Shown in pieces: positions 1 to 8,701 of a stretch of DNA of 64,000 bases. A model generated the notes under the pieces. It was not told the origin of the DNA. It did no database searches and was given only the letters and a program-made list of their open reading frames with translations. Source of the stretch: Flavisolibacter tropicus (GTDB lineage Bacteria; Bacteroidota; Bacteroidia; Chitinophagales; Chitinophagaceae); NCBI RefSeq assembly GCF_001644645.1, contig NZ_CP011390.1, positions 2,476,001-2,540,000 on the forward strand. Reading direction: 5' to 3'. Made by a program: the position numbers and the translations under genes. Position 1 is the first letter of the stretch, and each line of letters opens with the position of its first letter.

Positions 1-323
1 CCTTGGATATAGCCTTATATAAAGGTGCAGGTGATTCAAAATCAGCAACTCCTTTACCGCTCACACCAAAAGAAAGTGCGTTTAAGAACTATTCGATACC
101 TACCAGCGCGCTTGATGACGGAGGAGAATGCACATTGGTTATTAACTATGGTAACGTTACAAAAAACGGCAGCTTTGATTTGTATGTAGAAGGGTATACA
201 GCCATTGGAGCAACCAAAAAGTTTACGTTGGCCAACAATCCCTTCACAACTGCCCAGTCCAACAGTCGTAAAGATTTTCTAATCATTAAACGAGAAGGAA
301 GTAAATACACATTCATACAATAG
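1..323 (+). CDS. C-terminal part of an unknown protein
   Basis: An open frame runs in from the left edge of the window and stops at TAG 321-323, so only the last roughly 106 residues are visible. The first codon often taken as a start here is a TTG at position 3, but the frame is open upstream and the true start is probably outside. The segment is hydrophilic, rich in Lys, Asn and Thr, with alternating polar and hydrophobic stretches suggestive of a beta-rich domain. There is no membrane segment and no family motif that I recognise. It is the only plus-strand gene in the first 11 kb and converges on the small membrane protein gene just downstream. Confidence 0.6.
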   Translation, partial: LDIALYKGAGDSKSATPLPLTPKESAFKNYSIPTSALDDGGECTLVINYGNVTKNGSFDLYVEGYTAIGATKKFTLANNPFTTAQSNSRKDFLIIKREGSKYTFIQ

Positions 324-333
324 CCGGCATGAG

Positions 334-513
334 TTATTCAGCTTGCCGCTTCTGGCGTTTTCTTGCAAGACCATAAACGGCTCTGCTTATTAAAACGACT
401 GTTCCTACTAACACCCCATTAAAACTATTTTCTTTTCCACTGGAAAAGAAATAAACGAAAACGGCTCCTACAAGACCGATAAGGATGATTAAACCGATGT
501 TTTGTTTTTTCAT
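334..513 (-). CDS. small two-helix membrane protein, 59 aa
   Basis: This is a short minus-strand frame from ATG 513-511 to TAA 336-334. It encodes a protein beginning MKKQNIGLIILIGLVGAVF. A first hydrophobic helix covers about residues 6-23. A short polar loop with the sequence SSGKENS follows, then a second hydrophobic segment at about residues 32-50 and a very basic C-terminal tail (RKRQKRQAE). This is the typical build of a small inner-membrane protein with its basic end in the cytoplasm. I do not recognise a family and cannot give a function. Support is the coherent two-helix layout and the fit into an otherwise empty gap; it is not supported by a visible ribosome binding site. Confidence 0.5.
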   Translation of the reverse strand: MKKQNIGLIILIGLVGAVFVYFFSSGKENSFNGVLVGTVVLISRAVYGLARKRQKRQAE

Positions 514-697
514 AAAGTGATCATTACTGACTATGAACCTGCTGGCTATTTCCTGCAGTGTCTTTCAGAGATTACCCTTGAAAGACACTACAGGCACTGC
601 CAAGTAACCGAAATTACAGAAAAATAGATCTGCAGTCAGCCTTATCCTTAACTATTGCTCCCATTCCGTTCATTAGGCTCCAGGCATATCGCTTCCC

Positions 698-1831
698 TTA
701 TTCTTTAATAAGGTAGCCAAACAAACCATCTGATTCATCATCTGGGCCAGCCGTAAAATACAATCGGTTAGGATCAACAGCAGTTGCTGTTGCTGGGGCA
801 AAAGATAGAGCCCATAGACCATCAATAACAATTACTTTATTATCTTTTGATTTCAATTGGCCCATAAAGGTGCCGTCTAAGCTATACGCATTGATCTTTC
901 CATCTCCAAAATTCCCAACCAGTATGGCAGGCAGGTGGCTTGAATGATTGCCATTTCCCATACCGTTACCATTACCATCTGGGAAAAAGTCGGCTGATGC
1001 CTTTGCTAAACCCCAAGGAGCATTTAACATACCTTGTGAAGCAAATCGTTTAACGAAGGATCCATCTGTAGTGAATATGGAAACATATCCATTTCCAGCT
1101 CCTTTCTCTTCATCGCCATCATCACCTACTTTAGCATAAGCCACAAATAACTGTCCATCAATATTCTTGATATTAAATGGGCCATATCCTGCTGGTATAC
1201 CTGAGTCTTTAAACGACATTGCCATACTGTTAAAACCGGCATCCCATACATCAATTGTACCCTTTATGAAATTAGCAGCATAAAGCAAATCTTGTCCTTT
1301 ACTATTTTGGCCCATAGCCAAACCTTTATAATTAGCATTTGCTGAATTATCCTTGATGCGTAATGCATTATTGCCTGCAGCCTGGTTCCAGCCGGATATT
1401 ACACCATCTTCACCTACAAATAAGAAGGCTGCTTTCTGGTTATTGGACAACGAAAAATCATTATTGCTGCCATTGTTAAAAACAATACCTGTAGGGCTGC
1501 CGCCAGTGAGTGCATCCGGAGAAGGGATATTAACAGGCGGACGCAATATACCGCCTTCTTTATCATAAACTTCACTCACATGTCCATCCGCGGCATTCAC
1601 CCATGCAATACCATTAGGGCTAAAAGCCAACCCCCAGGCATTCACCAGTGTTGGGTCTGTATGCGTGTTACTATATTTATTGTTGTTCGCCACAAGATTC
1701 ACTTGCTTAAAGCCACTGAGATTCGGCTGATCCATATTCTTATGGCACTGTGTAAGCAATACCAGTAATGGCAATAAAAGCAATTGCCAATTACTGAGAA
1801 GTCGTTGGTGTAATTGCATAAGCATTTTCAT
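698..1831 (-). CDS. TIGR03118 family lipoprotein (beta-propeller-like)
   Basis: The 377-aa product has an N-terminal hydrophobic signal ending in LLTQC, a lipobox, so it is probably a lipoprotein anchored in the outer membrane or facing the periplasm. The mature part contains repeated blade-like segments such as NAWGLAFSPNGIAWV, PTGIVFNN and NAPWGLA, which match the TIGR03118 family of six-bladed-propeller-like secreted proteins of unknown function. Length is normal for that family. A Gly/Asn-rich insert (about residues 288-300) interrupts one blade. It is a single-gene unit: the neighbours are the 59-aa ORF downstream and a 590-bp gap upstream. The family has no established biochemical role. 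Confidence 0.8.
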   Translation of the reverse strand: MKMLMQLHQRLLSNWQLLLLPLLVLLTQCHKNMDQPNLSGFKQVNLVANNNKYSNTHTDPTLVNAWGLAFSPNGIAWVNAADGHVSEVYDKEGGILRPPVNIPSPDALTGGSPTGIVFNNGSNNDFSLSNNQKAAFLFVGEDGVISGWNQAAGNNALRIKDNSANANYKGLAMGQNSKGQDLLYAANFIKGTIDVWDAGFNSMAMSFKDSGIPAGYGPFNIKNIDGQLFVAYAKVGDDGDEEKGAGNGYVSIFTTDGSFVKRFASQGMLNAPWGLAKASADFFPDGNGNGMGNGNHSSHLPAILVGNFGDGKINAYSLDGTFMGQLKSKDNKVIVIDGLWALSFAPATATAVDPNRLYFTAGPDDESDGLFGYLIKE

Positions 1832-2421
1832 ACACTAAATTTTTAATAAATGAAAGATGAGTGTTAACATCAGCTTTCATGAGTAAGAATTGAAACATTA
1901 CTTATGGCACAGATGGGAGCTGGTAATAGTAGAAACAAAACGAGAGCTGACAGATTTCCAATGTATTTCTACAACAAAGTTTCACATAGAGCCGATTCTA
2001 TAACAAATACGGATACATCAAATAATAGTTGCTTGGCAACAATAGATTATGACAGTATTTCGACAAATAGAAATATCCCTAACCAATAGCACATTCATAC
2101 TTGCTTCGTTAGCATAAACCTCATTGGGATAAGATCTCAATAGACCATTGGTTGCACATCAATGTTTCACCTTTTAAAACACTATATCAATTAAAAAACG
2201 AAAGGAAAAATATTGGCATTTTAAGAAACGTGAATAAACAAATATCTGCCATAACAATATGACCTGATTCCATTAATAAGCAATTAAAGTTGCCCTAACC
2301 AGGAAGCACAATCCGAAATGGGAAGCCGTATTTAAATATAGGTAAAGAAGGGCGAGAGATCACCTTCTCATTTTCAATAAATGCAGATGACTATTGTGCA
2401 GCAGTGGTACGTTTATTAAAC
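1832..2421. other. 590-bp intergenic region, nothing recognised
   Basis: This stretch separates the TIGR03118 lipoprotein from the YeeE/YedE pair. It is AT-rich. The only open frame is a 61-codon plus-strand one at 1904-2089 with an unconvincing composition. No hairpin with a U-tract, tRNA or repeat was seen. It presumably holds the promoter of the 698-1831 gene and the end of the YeeE/YedE transcript, but I could not pick out either. Confidence 0.4.
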
Positions 2422-2943
2422 CTAATGTGGCAGTTTATCCCTGAAGAAACCATACACCCAAGTACCTGCAACAGCACTTGCCAACACAACAAGAATGACT
2501 AAAAACCCAGCACCGATCTGAGCAAAGAGAGGTCCTGGGCAAGCGCCGGTTAAAGCCCAACCTAACCCAAAGATCAAGCCGCCAATAATTTGTCCTTTAT
2601 TGAACTTCTTGGGGTGAAAGACAATCTCCTCCCCATAAATAGTTTTTACTTTAAAGCGTTTGATCAACCACACTGACAACATACCAACTACTACCGCCGT
2701 ACCAATTACACCATACATGTGAAAGCTTTGCAAGCGAAACATTTCCTGTATACGAAACCAGGAAATGATCTCTGCTTTGGTAAGAACAATACCGAATACA
2801 ATCCCTGCAACGGCATATTTCAAATTGTGATACCACTTATGTTGCAACTGCGACTCATTGATACAATTTGTGTCTAGTGATCGAACTTCAAAGTCCGTTG
2901 GCATCAATACTTCTGTTTCGCTAACACGATCCTGTGGGTTCAT
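2422..2943 (-). CDS. YeeE/YedE-type membrane protein (DUF6691-like)
   Basis: The 173-aa protein has about four membrane segments. Its signature is GLIFGLGWALTGACPGP at about residues 128-144, typical of the shorter half of the two-gene YeeE/YedE transporters. Members of this superfamily carry thiosulfate or other sulfur species across the inner membrane through a conserved cysteine. The N-terminal 35 residues are a soluble extension ahead of the first helix. The gene lies 32 bp downstream of its partner at 2976-3539 and is surely co-transcribed with it. In many Bacteroidota this pair sits with sulfur-handling enzymes (sulfurtransferase, MBL hydrolase), but none is present here, so the substrate remains an inference from the family. 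Confidence 0.85.
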   Translation of the reverse strand: MNPQDRVSETEVLMPTDFEVRSLDTNCINESQLQHKWYHNLKYAVAGIVFGIVLTKAEIISWFRIQEMFRLQSFHMYGVIGTAVVVGMLSVWLIKRFKVKTIYGEEIVFHPKKFNKGQIIGGLIFGLGWALTGACPGPLFAQIGAGFLVILVVLASAVAGTWVYGFFRDKLPH

Positions 2944-2975
2944 ATTTCCAAGTAATGAATAGTTGAAGAATGGTT

Positions 2976-3539
2976 TTACAAGCTTAAGATGTAAGGCAGG
3001 ATAACATTAGCCATAAGAAATCCACCGACCATAAAACTGACCGTTGCAATTATAGATGGCACTTGTAGTGTGCTGATACCCATAATGGCATGCCCACTGG
3101 TACAACCGCCAGCGTATCTGGTTCCAAATCCAACTAAAAACCCTCCTACTACCAATGAAATGAACCCTCTTACTGTAAACAGACTCTCCCAACTGAATAG
3201 CTCCTTTGGCAGCAACGTTGAATGATCTGTAATACCATAATTCTTTAATTCAGCCAGCAAATTGGCGTTTACCTGAACAGGGGCCGGCGTAGATAAATAT
3301 TGCGTAGCTATAAATGCACCTAGGAGAATGCCTCCGGCAAAAAAGAAATTCCACACCTCTTTTTTCCAATTGTATTTAAAGAAAGATATGTTAGCAGGAA
3401 AACAAGCCGCACAGGCATGACGCAGATTGGCAGAGATACCAAAATGCTTATTTCCAAGAAGAAGCAAAGCAGGCACTGTTAATCCAATAAGAGCACCAGC
3501 CACATACCATGGCCATGGTTGTTTTATTATTTCTAACAT
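2976..3539 (-). CDS. YeeE/YedE thiosulfate-transporter-like protein
   Basis: The 187-aa protein has four to five membrane helices. It carries the family hallmark [18 protein letters not shown] at about residues 139-156, where the Cys is the residue proposed to pass thiosulfate along the channel in YeeE-type transporters. A second cysteine cluster (HACAACFP, near residue 41) lies in the first loop. It is the first gene of a two-gene operon with 2422-2943. Together the two halves equal one full-length YeeE. The sulfur substrate is inferred from the family only. Confidence 0.85.
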   Translation of the reverse strand: MLEIIKQPWPWYVAGALIGLTVPALLLLGNKHFGISANLRHACAACFPANISFFKYNWKKEVWNFFFAGGILLGAFIATQYLSTPAPVQVNANLLAELKNYGITDHSTLLPKELFSWESLFTVRGFISLVVGGFLVGFGTRYAGGCTSGHAIMGISTLQVPSIIATVSFMVGGFLMANVILPYILSL

Positions 3540-3626
3540 GAAACTTGTTTATAAACGTATAATGATTACGATCCTTTAAGAATTACTACTGAAATGATTG
3601 TTTATCATTTTTACTACAACTGTCTT

Positions 3627-3651
3627 CAGTGCTTACGCAAAGTAAGCACTG
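3627..3651 (-). terminator. stem-loop after the ebo operon
   Basis: This is a perfect 10-bp inverted repeat: CAGTGCTTAC (3627-3636) and GTAAGCACTG (3642-3651) with a GCAAA loop. It lies 120 bp beyond the stop codon of the last ebo gene. There is no long U-run on the minus strand, so it may be a 3'-end stabilising stem or a factor-dependent terminator rather than a classic intrinsic one. Confidence 0.45.
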
Positions 3652-3773
3652 ATCTTTGAATTGCAATTAAAGACAATATAAACTGACATTCAGGTGGCAA
3701 ATGTGGCAAACTACTTTATAAAGCAAAAAGTAAGTGTTGCAAAAAGAATAAATTGATTGTAGTTAAAGTTATT

Positions 3774-5126
3774 CTAATAGGCCAGGTGTTGCCAGATCAC
3801 ATCATAAATATCAAATGCCGTCAACCCTTCTTTGGTAATCGCTTCTTTGGTAATTACTATTGGCTGAGAAGATGGCTCACTAACTAATCGCCCATGTGAA
3901 CCTTTTACCAAGGTGGCATCCAAGGGTATCACGTCCATTACATAACGCAAGCCTGCTTTTTTACGTAGCAATTTATAGGCAGCCCTTGCTTTTGAGGTCA
4001 TAAACAACTCCACAGGATCATAACCCGGCTTTTTGTGAATATCCACTACTCTTGCATAGTCGGGCGCATTCGCATCATCAAACCAGAAATAATACGTAAA
4101 CCAGCTGCGCTCATCAGCCATAACTACAAATTCACCTGCTCTTTCATGATTGACCTCATGCTCTTGTTTCCCCTCATTATCCAATACCAGCTCCACGCCC
4201 TCAACCCCCTCCAGTATGGATCTTACTTGGTCTGTAACAGAAGGATCATTAATATAAACGTGGGCCACCTGGTGATCGGCTACAGCAAAAGCTTTGGAAG
4301 CGCCCGCATCTAACAACTCTAATCCTCTTTCTTCCCGAATAGCCAGCAATCCATGCTTACGTAGAATGCGATTGAGATGCACTGGTCTATCCACATTGGT
4401 GATTCCATACTCTGATAAAAGAATAACGCGAGCACCCGTAGCAGAATAATAATTAACTAATTGCTCTACTACGCTATCAATCTCGCTTAGTTCTTTGCCA
4501 ATCTTACTAATATCCTGTCCCCATTTTTGAAGACAATAATCCAGGTGAGGCAGATAAACAAGTGTTAGCGTAGGATCATATTTTTTATCTGTATAAACAG
4601 AAGCATCGGCAATCCATTGTGTAGAAGTGATGCCTGTTGCAGGGCCCCAGAATTTGAATAAGGGAAATTGACCCAGCTTTTGCTGCAACTCATCACGCAG
4701 CCCAGCTGGCTGCGAATAACAGTCAGGCATCTTCCGTCCATCGGCCAAATAATTAGGACGCGGTGTTACTGAATAGTCAACCGCTGAATACATATTATAC
4801 CACCAGAATAAGTTAGCACAGGTAAAAGATGGATCTTCTCTTTTGGCGCGCTCCCAGATCTTTTCTGCCTGTACCAGCTTGTTTGATTGCTTCCAGAACT
4901 TAACCTCACAATCCGAACGATCATACCAGCCATTGCCTACAATACCATGTTCTCCCGGACTTTTTCCAGTGAGGTAAGTAGATTGAACTGATGTAGTTAC
5001 AGCAGGCAATAAAGGCTGTATTCGATTCAGGTGGGCCACCGAAGTATATTGTTTCAGAAAAGGCGTATACGCTCCAATTAAAGAAGATGAAAGTCCAACG
5101 ATATTGACAACAACCGTTTTATGCAT
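3774..5126 (-). CDS. eboF: EboF: nucleotide pyrophosphatase/phosphodiesterase-family protein
   Basis: The 450-aa protein belongs to the alkaline-phosphatase-like type I phosphodiesterase/nucleotide pyrophosphatase group. It contains the expected nucleophile-bearing segment TTSVQSTYLTGKSPGEHG at about residues 44-61 (Thr followed by the metal-binding surroundings). Later metal-ligand regions include YLPHLDYCLQKWG (about 186), LLSEYGITNV (about 235) and DHQVAHVYIN (about 283), and near the C-terminus KGSHGR. There is no clear signal peptide; the N-terminus MHKTVVVNIVGLS is a beta-strand of the fold. It is the last gene of the ebo operon. In the known ebo/EDB clusters this protein accompanies EboA-E; its natural substrate is unknown. 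Confidence 0.85.
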   Translation of the reverse strand: MHKTVVVNIVGLSSSLIGAYTPFLKQYTSVAHLNRIQPLLPAVTTSVQSTYLTGKSPGEHGIVGNGWYDRSDCEVKFWKQSNKLVQAEKIWERAKREDPSFTCANLFWWYNMYSAVDYSVTPRPNYLADGRKMPDCYSQPAGLRDELQQKLGQFPLFKFWGPATGITSTQWIADASVYTDKKYDPTLTLVYLPHLDYCLQKWGQDISKIGKELSEIDSVVEQLVNYYSATGARVILLSEYGITNVDRPVHLNRILRKHGLLAIREERGLELLDAGASKAFAVADHQVAHVYINDPSVTDQVRSILEGVEGVELVLDNEGKQEHEVNHERAGEFVVMADERSWFTYYFWFDDANAPDYARVVDIHKKPGYDPVELFMTSKARAAYKLLRKKAGLRYVMDVIPLDATLVKGSHGRLVSEPSSQPIVITKEAITKEGLTAFDIYDVIWQHLAY

Positions 5127-5154
5127 ACCTGTACTTGTAGAATTAGTTAGTTAC

Positions 5155-5277
5155 TTCCTCTGCCCCTCATTACTCATCACTCATTACTCATCACTCACCA
5201 CTCACCACTCATCACTCACCTTTCTCACCATTGTTTTCCCTCCCGTGGACCGTCGTCTGTCGTCTGTGGATCATCCC
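5155..5277. repeat. low-complexity ACTCATCACTC-type repeat between eboE and eboF
   Basis: Roughly ten imperfect copies of a 7-8 nt unit (ACTCATC, ACTCACC, ACTCATT) run from about 5163 to 5220. A CGTCGTCTGTCGTCTGTGG stretch follows, then CTCACCGCTCACG. The reverse form (GTGAGTGGTGAATGGTGAG) recurs at about 40856-40885. It fills most of the 151-bp gap between eboE and eboF. Confidence 0.7.
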
Positions 5278-6576
5278 TCACCGCTCACGCTCTTCCGGCT
5301 GTTTAGCTTGCAGCGTGTAGCGTGTAGCTTCCTGCTCACAGCTCATAGCTCGCAGCTCACGGCTCTCCTCCCTTATCTCCCTCAATACCCAATCTATCTC
5401 CCTTGCAATGGATTGTGAAAGTGGCAACTTCAGTTCCTCTGGCAACACTTCCCAGGTATAGGTTTCTATTTCAAGATGCTGGGTAAATGGCTGCAAACGG
5501 TGAAGATGTAAAACCTCCTGAATATCTTTCTGTGTCGACTGCAGCAGACCGTATTGTTCAATAAACAGCGGCACATGGTAATGCGCTCGCCACTCGGTTA
5601 TAGAAACATCTGCCACATCGTTTAATGCGACAGGCAAGTCGTTATACCGTTTCAAAACACCTTCTTTTGTTTGAGCAACAACCTGGTGTAAATAAACCGG
5701 TTCGTTAAATTGTTGAAAAGCATTGGCTACAGTGAACCGGTCATAATTAGCGCCTGCAAGGCTGGCTTTCAAGGCAGCGCTGATCTGTATCTTACCTGTA
5801 CGAATGCCATACGTCTTTAATTGCTGTATCACAGTAGCATGATCTTCATATCCAACTGCAAAATGACAGATATCATAGCAAAGTTGCACATGCTCTTTCA
5901 ACACCCGTTCCGCTTCAGCTTTACTATACTGAAAAGCATTAGCTAATAAGGGAATGCCGATTGGAAGCAAGTATTTAGTATACCATTGTAAAAATTCTGT
6001 ACTACTTTCTAATAAGCCATCGGGTTCTGGCTCTATATCAAGGTGAATGAGCTTACCGGTTTTTACTTTTATTTCTACCAGGCATTTAACTACCTGTAGT
6101 ATATAGTGTGTAGATGTGGTATAGGCCTGCAGCTTTTTGATAGAGGTATTATGCCAGTGTCGATACGTTAATGGTGAAGTAGATATTCCACCATCAATAC
6201 CTTCAGGCAGCAAGGCCGCCAAGATCTTAGCTAGCATTATGCTGTATTCAACCCTTTCCATTGTCGTCCAATCCGGAGCATGCACATGGTCTTTCACACT
6301 GGTATGATGGAAGCCGCCAAAAGGAAAACCATTTAACGTAAAGACGTAACAATCCTCCTCTGCCAACCAAGTCTTAAACGCCTCCAATTCTTCATCGTTG
6401 ACCAATGTTCTACTGGCAGTATCTGATAAGCGCAATCCAATTCCAAAGGGCTGATTCTGACAAGCATTTTTCTTTACTTCCGGAATATGTTTTTTCAGGG
6501 CTGCAAAATGTTCAGCCCAACTTTCGCCAGCGTGTATATTGGTACAATAGGTAAGATGTCCCAACGCTGTCTCCAT
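5278..6576 (-). CDS. eboE: EboE: metabolite traffic protein
   Basis: The 432-aa product starting METALGHLTYCTNIHAGESW matches the EboE family, a TIM-barrel protein related to xylose-isomerase-like enzymes. Motifs include LNGFPFGGFH (about 83), LHLDIEPEPDGLLE (about 184) and VQLCYDICHFAVGYEDH (about 231), with acidic and His residues typical of metal-binding barrels. I place the start at ATG 6576-6574, which shares its A with the eboD stop (TGATG); a longer frame to 6621 exists but would overlap eboD by 46 nt. The last about 27 residues (ESRELRAMSCEQEATRYTLQ onward) are encoded by intergenic-repeat-like DNA and look like a recent extension. Role in other bacteria: part of the ebo system that delivers a precursor to the periplasm. 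Confidence 0.85.
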   Translation of the reverse strand: METALGHLTYCTNIHAGESWAEHFAALKKHIPEVKKNACQNQPFGIGLRLSDTASRTLVNDEELEAFKTWLAEEDCYVFTLNGFPFGGFHHTSVKDHVHAPDWTTMERVEYSIMLAKILAALLPEGIDGGISTSPLTYRHWHNTSIKKLQAYTTSTHYILQVVKCLVEIKVKTGKLIHLDIEPEPDGLLESSTEFLQWYTKYLLPIGIPLLANAFQYSKAEAERVLKEHVQLCYDICHFAVGYEDHATVIQQLKTYGIRTGKIQISAALKASLAGANYDRFTVANAFQQFNEPVYLHQVVAQTKEGVLKRYNDLPVALNDVADVSITEWRAHYHVPLFIEQYGLLQSTQKDIQEVLHLHRLQPFTQHLEIETYTWEVLPEELKLPLSQSIAREIDWVLREIREESRELRAMSCEQEATRYTLQAKQPEERER

Positions 6577-7745
6577 CAGGCCGTCTGTCTTTGTGCGGTT
6601 ATACAATAGTCCTGCAACCAATGACTGGCGGCAACAATACAGTCGGAATTCATTTCATGAACTTCCTCTCCCTCACCAATATCATTCAATAACGTAATGG
6701 ACAATCTACCACCCAGATGCTCTTGAAAATCGGTCAGTCCCTGAAGTAATAGATGCTGCGTTGTATCCATTTCAATTAGTGGGTGTATCAGCTTAAAACC
6801 TAATTCTTGTAAAAGATTAAGAATACGTTTCAGCGGCACTTCATCTAACCGCCCGGTTAGGTAAGAGTAGGCACAATCCAATGCTATACCAATAGCTACA
6901 GCTTCTCCATGCCGAATCGTAAAGTCAGACAACTGCTCCAGTTTGTGAGCACACCAGTGACCGAAGTCCAGCGGACGGGCAGAATGGATCTCAAAAGGAT
7001 CACCTTTGGCAATATGTTGTAAATGAAGCTCTGCACATCGCCTTATCTGGTACTGCATAGCATCTTTATCTCCAGCAATCATTCCAGCTGCATTTTCTTC
7101 TAACCAGCAAAAGAAATCAGCATCTTTGATGAGCGCTACTTTTACGGCTTCAGCAATTCCTGACCGCCAATCCCGCTCGCTCAATGTTGTTAAGAAGTGG
7201 AAATCATTAAATACAGCAACAGGCGGAGCAAATGTTCCTAAAAAGTTCTTTTTACCTAAATAATTGACGCCGTTCTTTACACCAACACCACTATCATTTT
7301 GGGATAGCACCGTGGTTGGAATGCGAACATGCTTTATGCCCCTGTGTGCTATTGCACTGGCATAACCAGTCATATCCAATACAGAACCACCTCCAATACC
7401 CACAACTAAAGAGTGCCGGTCAATACCAAACCGGTTCACCGCATTGATCACTTTAAAAAAATACTCTTCGTTATTCTTAGCCTCTTCACCACCCGATATA
7501 GTAATAATGGTGGCTAACTTATAGGAAGGTATAGTGTTGATATATTCTACAATTTGCTCCTTGAGCATTGGATGGAACCTGGTAACTTCTTTGTCAACAA
7601 CAAAGAGTATTTTTTTTACAACACCTTCCTGCTCATTATCCAGCAAGAAGCTACGAAATACAGGATTCGTACTAGTAAACAGATGGCTGGTAAAATAGAC
7701 CTTGTACTGAAATTGCACAGTAAATGTCTGTTGTAAATAATCCAT
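6576..7745 (-). CDS. eboD: EboD: 3-dehydroquinate synthase-like cyclase
   Basis: This 389-aa member of the dehydroquinate synthase superfamily has the NAD-binding loop VVGIGGGSVLDMTGYASA (about 114-131), the DSGVGVKNGVNYLGKKN segment (about 151), the metal-ligand region GIAEAVKVALIKD (about 197) and RHGEAVAIGIALD (about 278). These carry the Glu/His/His zinc ligands, so catalysis is likely intact. The gene lies between eboC (47-bp gap) and eboE (TGATG overlap). This context points to a sugar-phosphate cyclase of the ebo pathway and not to the shikimate-pathway AroB. A C-terminal Trp- and Cys-containing tail is extra compared with AroB. The true substrate is unknown. Confidence 0.87.
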   Translation of the reverse strand: MDYLQQTFTVQFQYKVYFTSHLFTSTNPVFRSFLLDNEQEGVVKKILFVVDKEVTRFHPMLKEQIVEYINTIPSYKLATIITISGGEEAKNNEEYFFKVINAVNRFGIDRHSLVVGIGGGSVLDMTGYASAIAHRGIKHVRIPTTVLSQNDSGVGVKNGVNYLGKKNFLGTFAPPVAVFNDFHFLTTLSERDWRSGIAEAVKVALIKDADFFCWLEENAAGMIAGDKDAMQYQIRRCAELHLQHIAKGDPFEIHSARPLDFGHWCAHKLEQLSDFTIRHGEAVAIGIALDCAYSYLTGRLDEVPLKRILNLLQELGFKLIHPLIEMDTTQHLLLQGLTDFQEHLGGRLSITLLNDIGEGEEVHEMNSDCIVAASHWLQDYCITAQRQTA

Positions 7746-7792
7746 ACGTTTTGTCTTGATGTTTTAAATAAGTTATTATGGTTCAACAACCT

Positions 7793-8701
7793 TTAGGTTA
7801 CAGCAAAGGCTTTGGCCAATATGATAGATACAGGCAAAAGCATTAAAATAACCAAGGCCAAAGAGACAGTGCCAAAAGCAACCGCCCATGAAGCATTCAA
7901 TACGATCAATGCCAACACGCCTGCTTTCACCGCTTTACCAATGGAAGGCCCTGATGGATATCTCATAGCTTTCTGTAAGGGTAAAAAAATCATGCCTCCA
8001 AATAGCAAAAGGAAAAACAATGTGCGTAGCGTCGTGCTGTTGTAATAAGCAATAAATAAAATACTACTAATAACCAACAGGTAGAATATGGCTGCAGCCA
8101 TCAGAACACTCTTTTTGCCACCATGCACCTCGCCCCTGCTAATCATGGTTATGGCACTTATGTATATTACAGGTATAATACCAATAAACCAGTATTCACT
8201 AATGGCCGCCGGCAGAACACTCATTCCAAGCAAAATATTACCACCCCGACAAAGCCCCATATTCAATGGCCCCAAAAAAGCATGGTGCTTCCCCCACTTA
8301 TCATAAGTTAATGCCGCCACCGCTATTGCAATGGCAATAAGGCAAGATGGGTAAAAGCCGTGATGTACAAAGTAGGCAGCAATGATGGCCATTAATATTA
8401 ACCCACTTCCCAAAACTGCTGCTTTCTGTTTATCAATTAGCCCACTCGGTATAGGACGCTCAGGTCTTTCTACCTTATCCAAATCGGCATCAAATACATC
8501 GTTGAATACTACCCCACCACCATACAAGCCAATAGTTGCTAACACCAACAGCAGTATTGGATCTACCTGTAATGCAGCCCAATGGCTATTGGTAAAATAA
8601 CCAGCAATAGCAGCACCCGCCAGTATATCAGAAATGGCCGTAACAATATTGGCTGGTCGCATTAATCGCAAATAACCCTTCCACGTTTGCATAGCAGGCA
8701 T
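7793..8701 (-). CDS. eboC: EboC: UbiA-like prenyltransferase
   Basis: The 302-aa polytopic membrane protein has about eight to nine helices. The first aspartate-rich motif of UbiA prenyltransferases is present as NDVFDADLDKVERPERPIPS (about residues 67-86), and the second conserved region appears around LTYDKWGKHH (about 134). UbiA enzymes attach isoprenoid chains to aromatic or sugar acceptors in the inner membrane. The start is the ATG at 8701-8699, sharing its A with the eboB stop codon (TGATG); a TTG one codon upstream is less likely. It is the third gene of the ebo operon and is separated from eboD by 47 bp. Confidence 0.87.
   Translation of the reverse strand: MPAMQTWKGYLRLMRPANIVTAISDILAGAAIAGYFTNSHWAALQVDPILLLVLATIGLYGGGVVFNDVFDADLDKVERPERPIPSGLIDKQKAAVLGSGLILMAIIAAYFVHHGFYPSCLIAIAIAVAALTYDKWGKHHAFLGPLNMGLCRGGNILLGMSVLPAAISEYWFIGIIPVIYISAITMISRGEVHGGKKSVLMAAAIFYLLVISSILFIAYYNSTTLRTLFFLLLFGGMIFLPLQKAMRYPSGPSIGKAVKAGVLALIVLNASWAVAFGTVSLALVILMLLPVSIILAKAFAVT

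Noticed and set aside
1904..2089. 61-codon plus-strand frame in the gap before the YeeE/YedE pair
   Set aside because: Composition is random-looking, no start context and no domain; the gap is AT-rich and otherwise featureless.
5104..5418. 104-codon plus-strand frame across the eboE/eboF gap
   Set aside because: Overlaps both genes and consists largely of the ACTCATC repeats (HYSSLTTHHSSLT).
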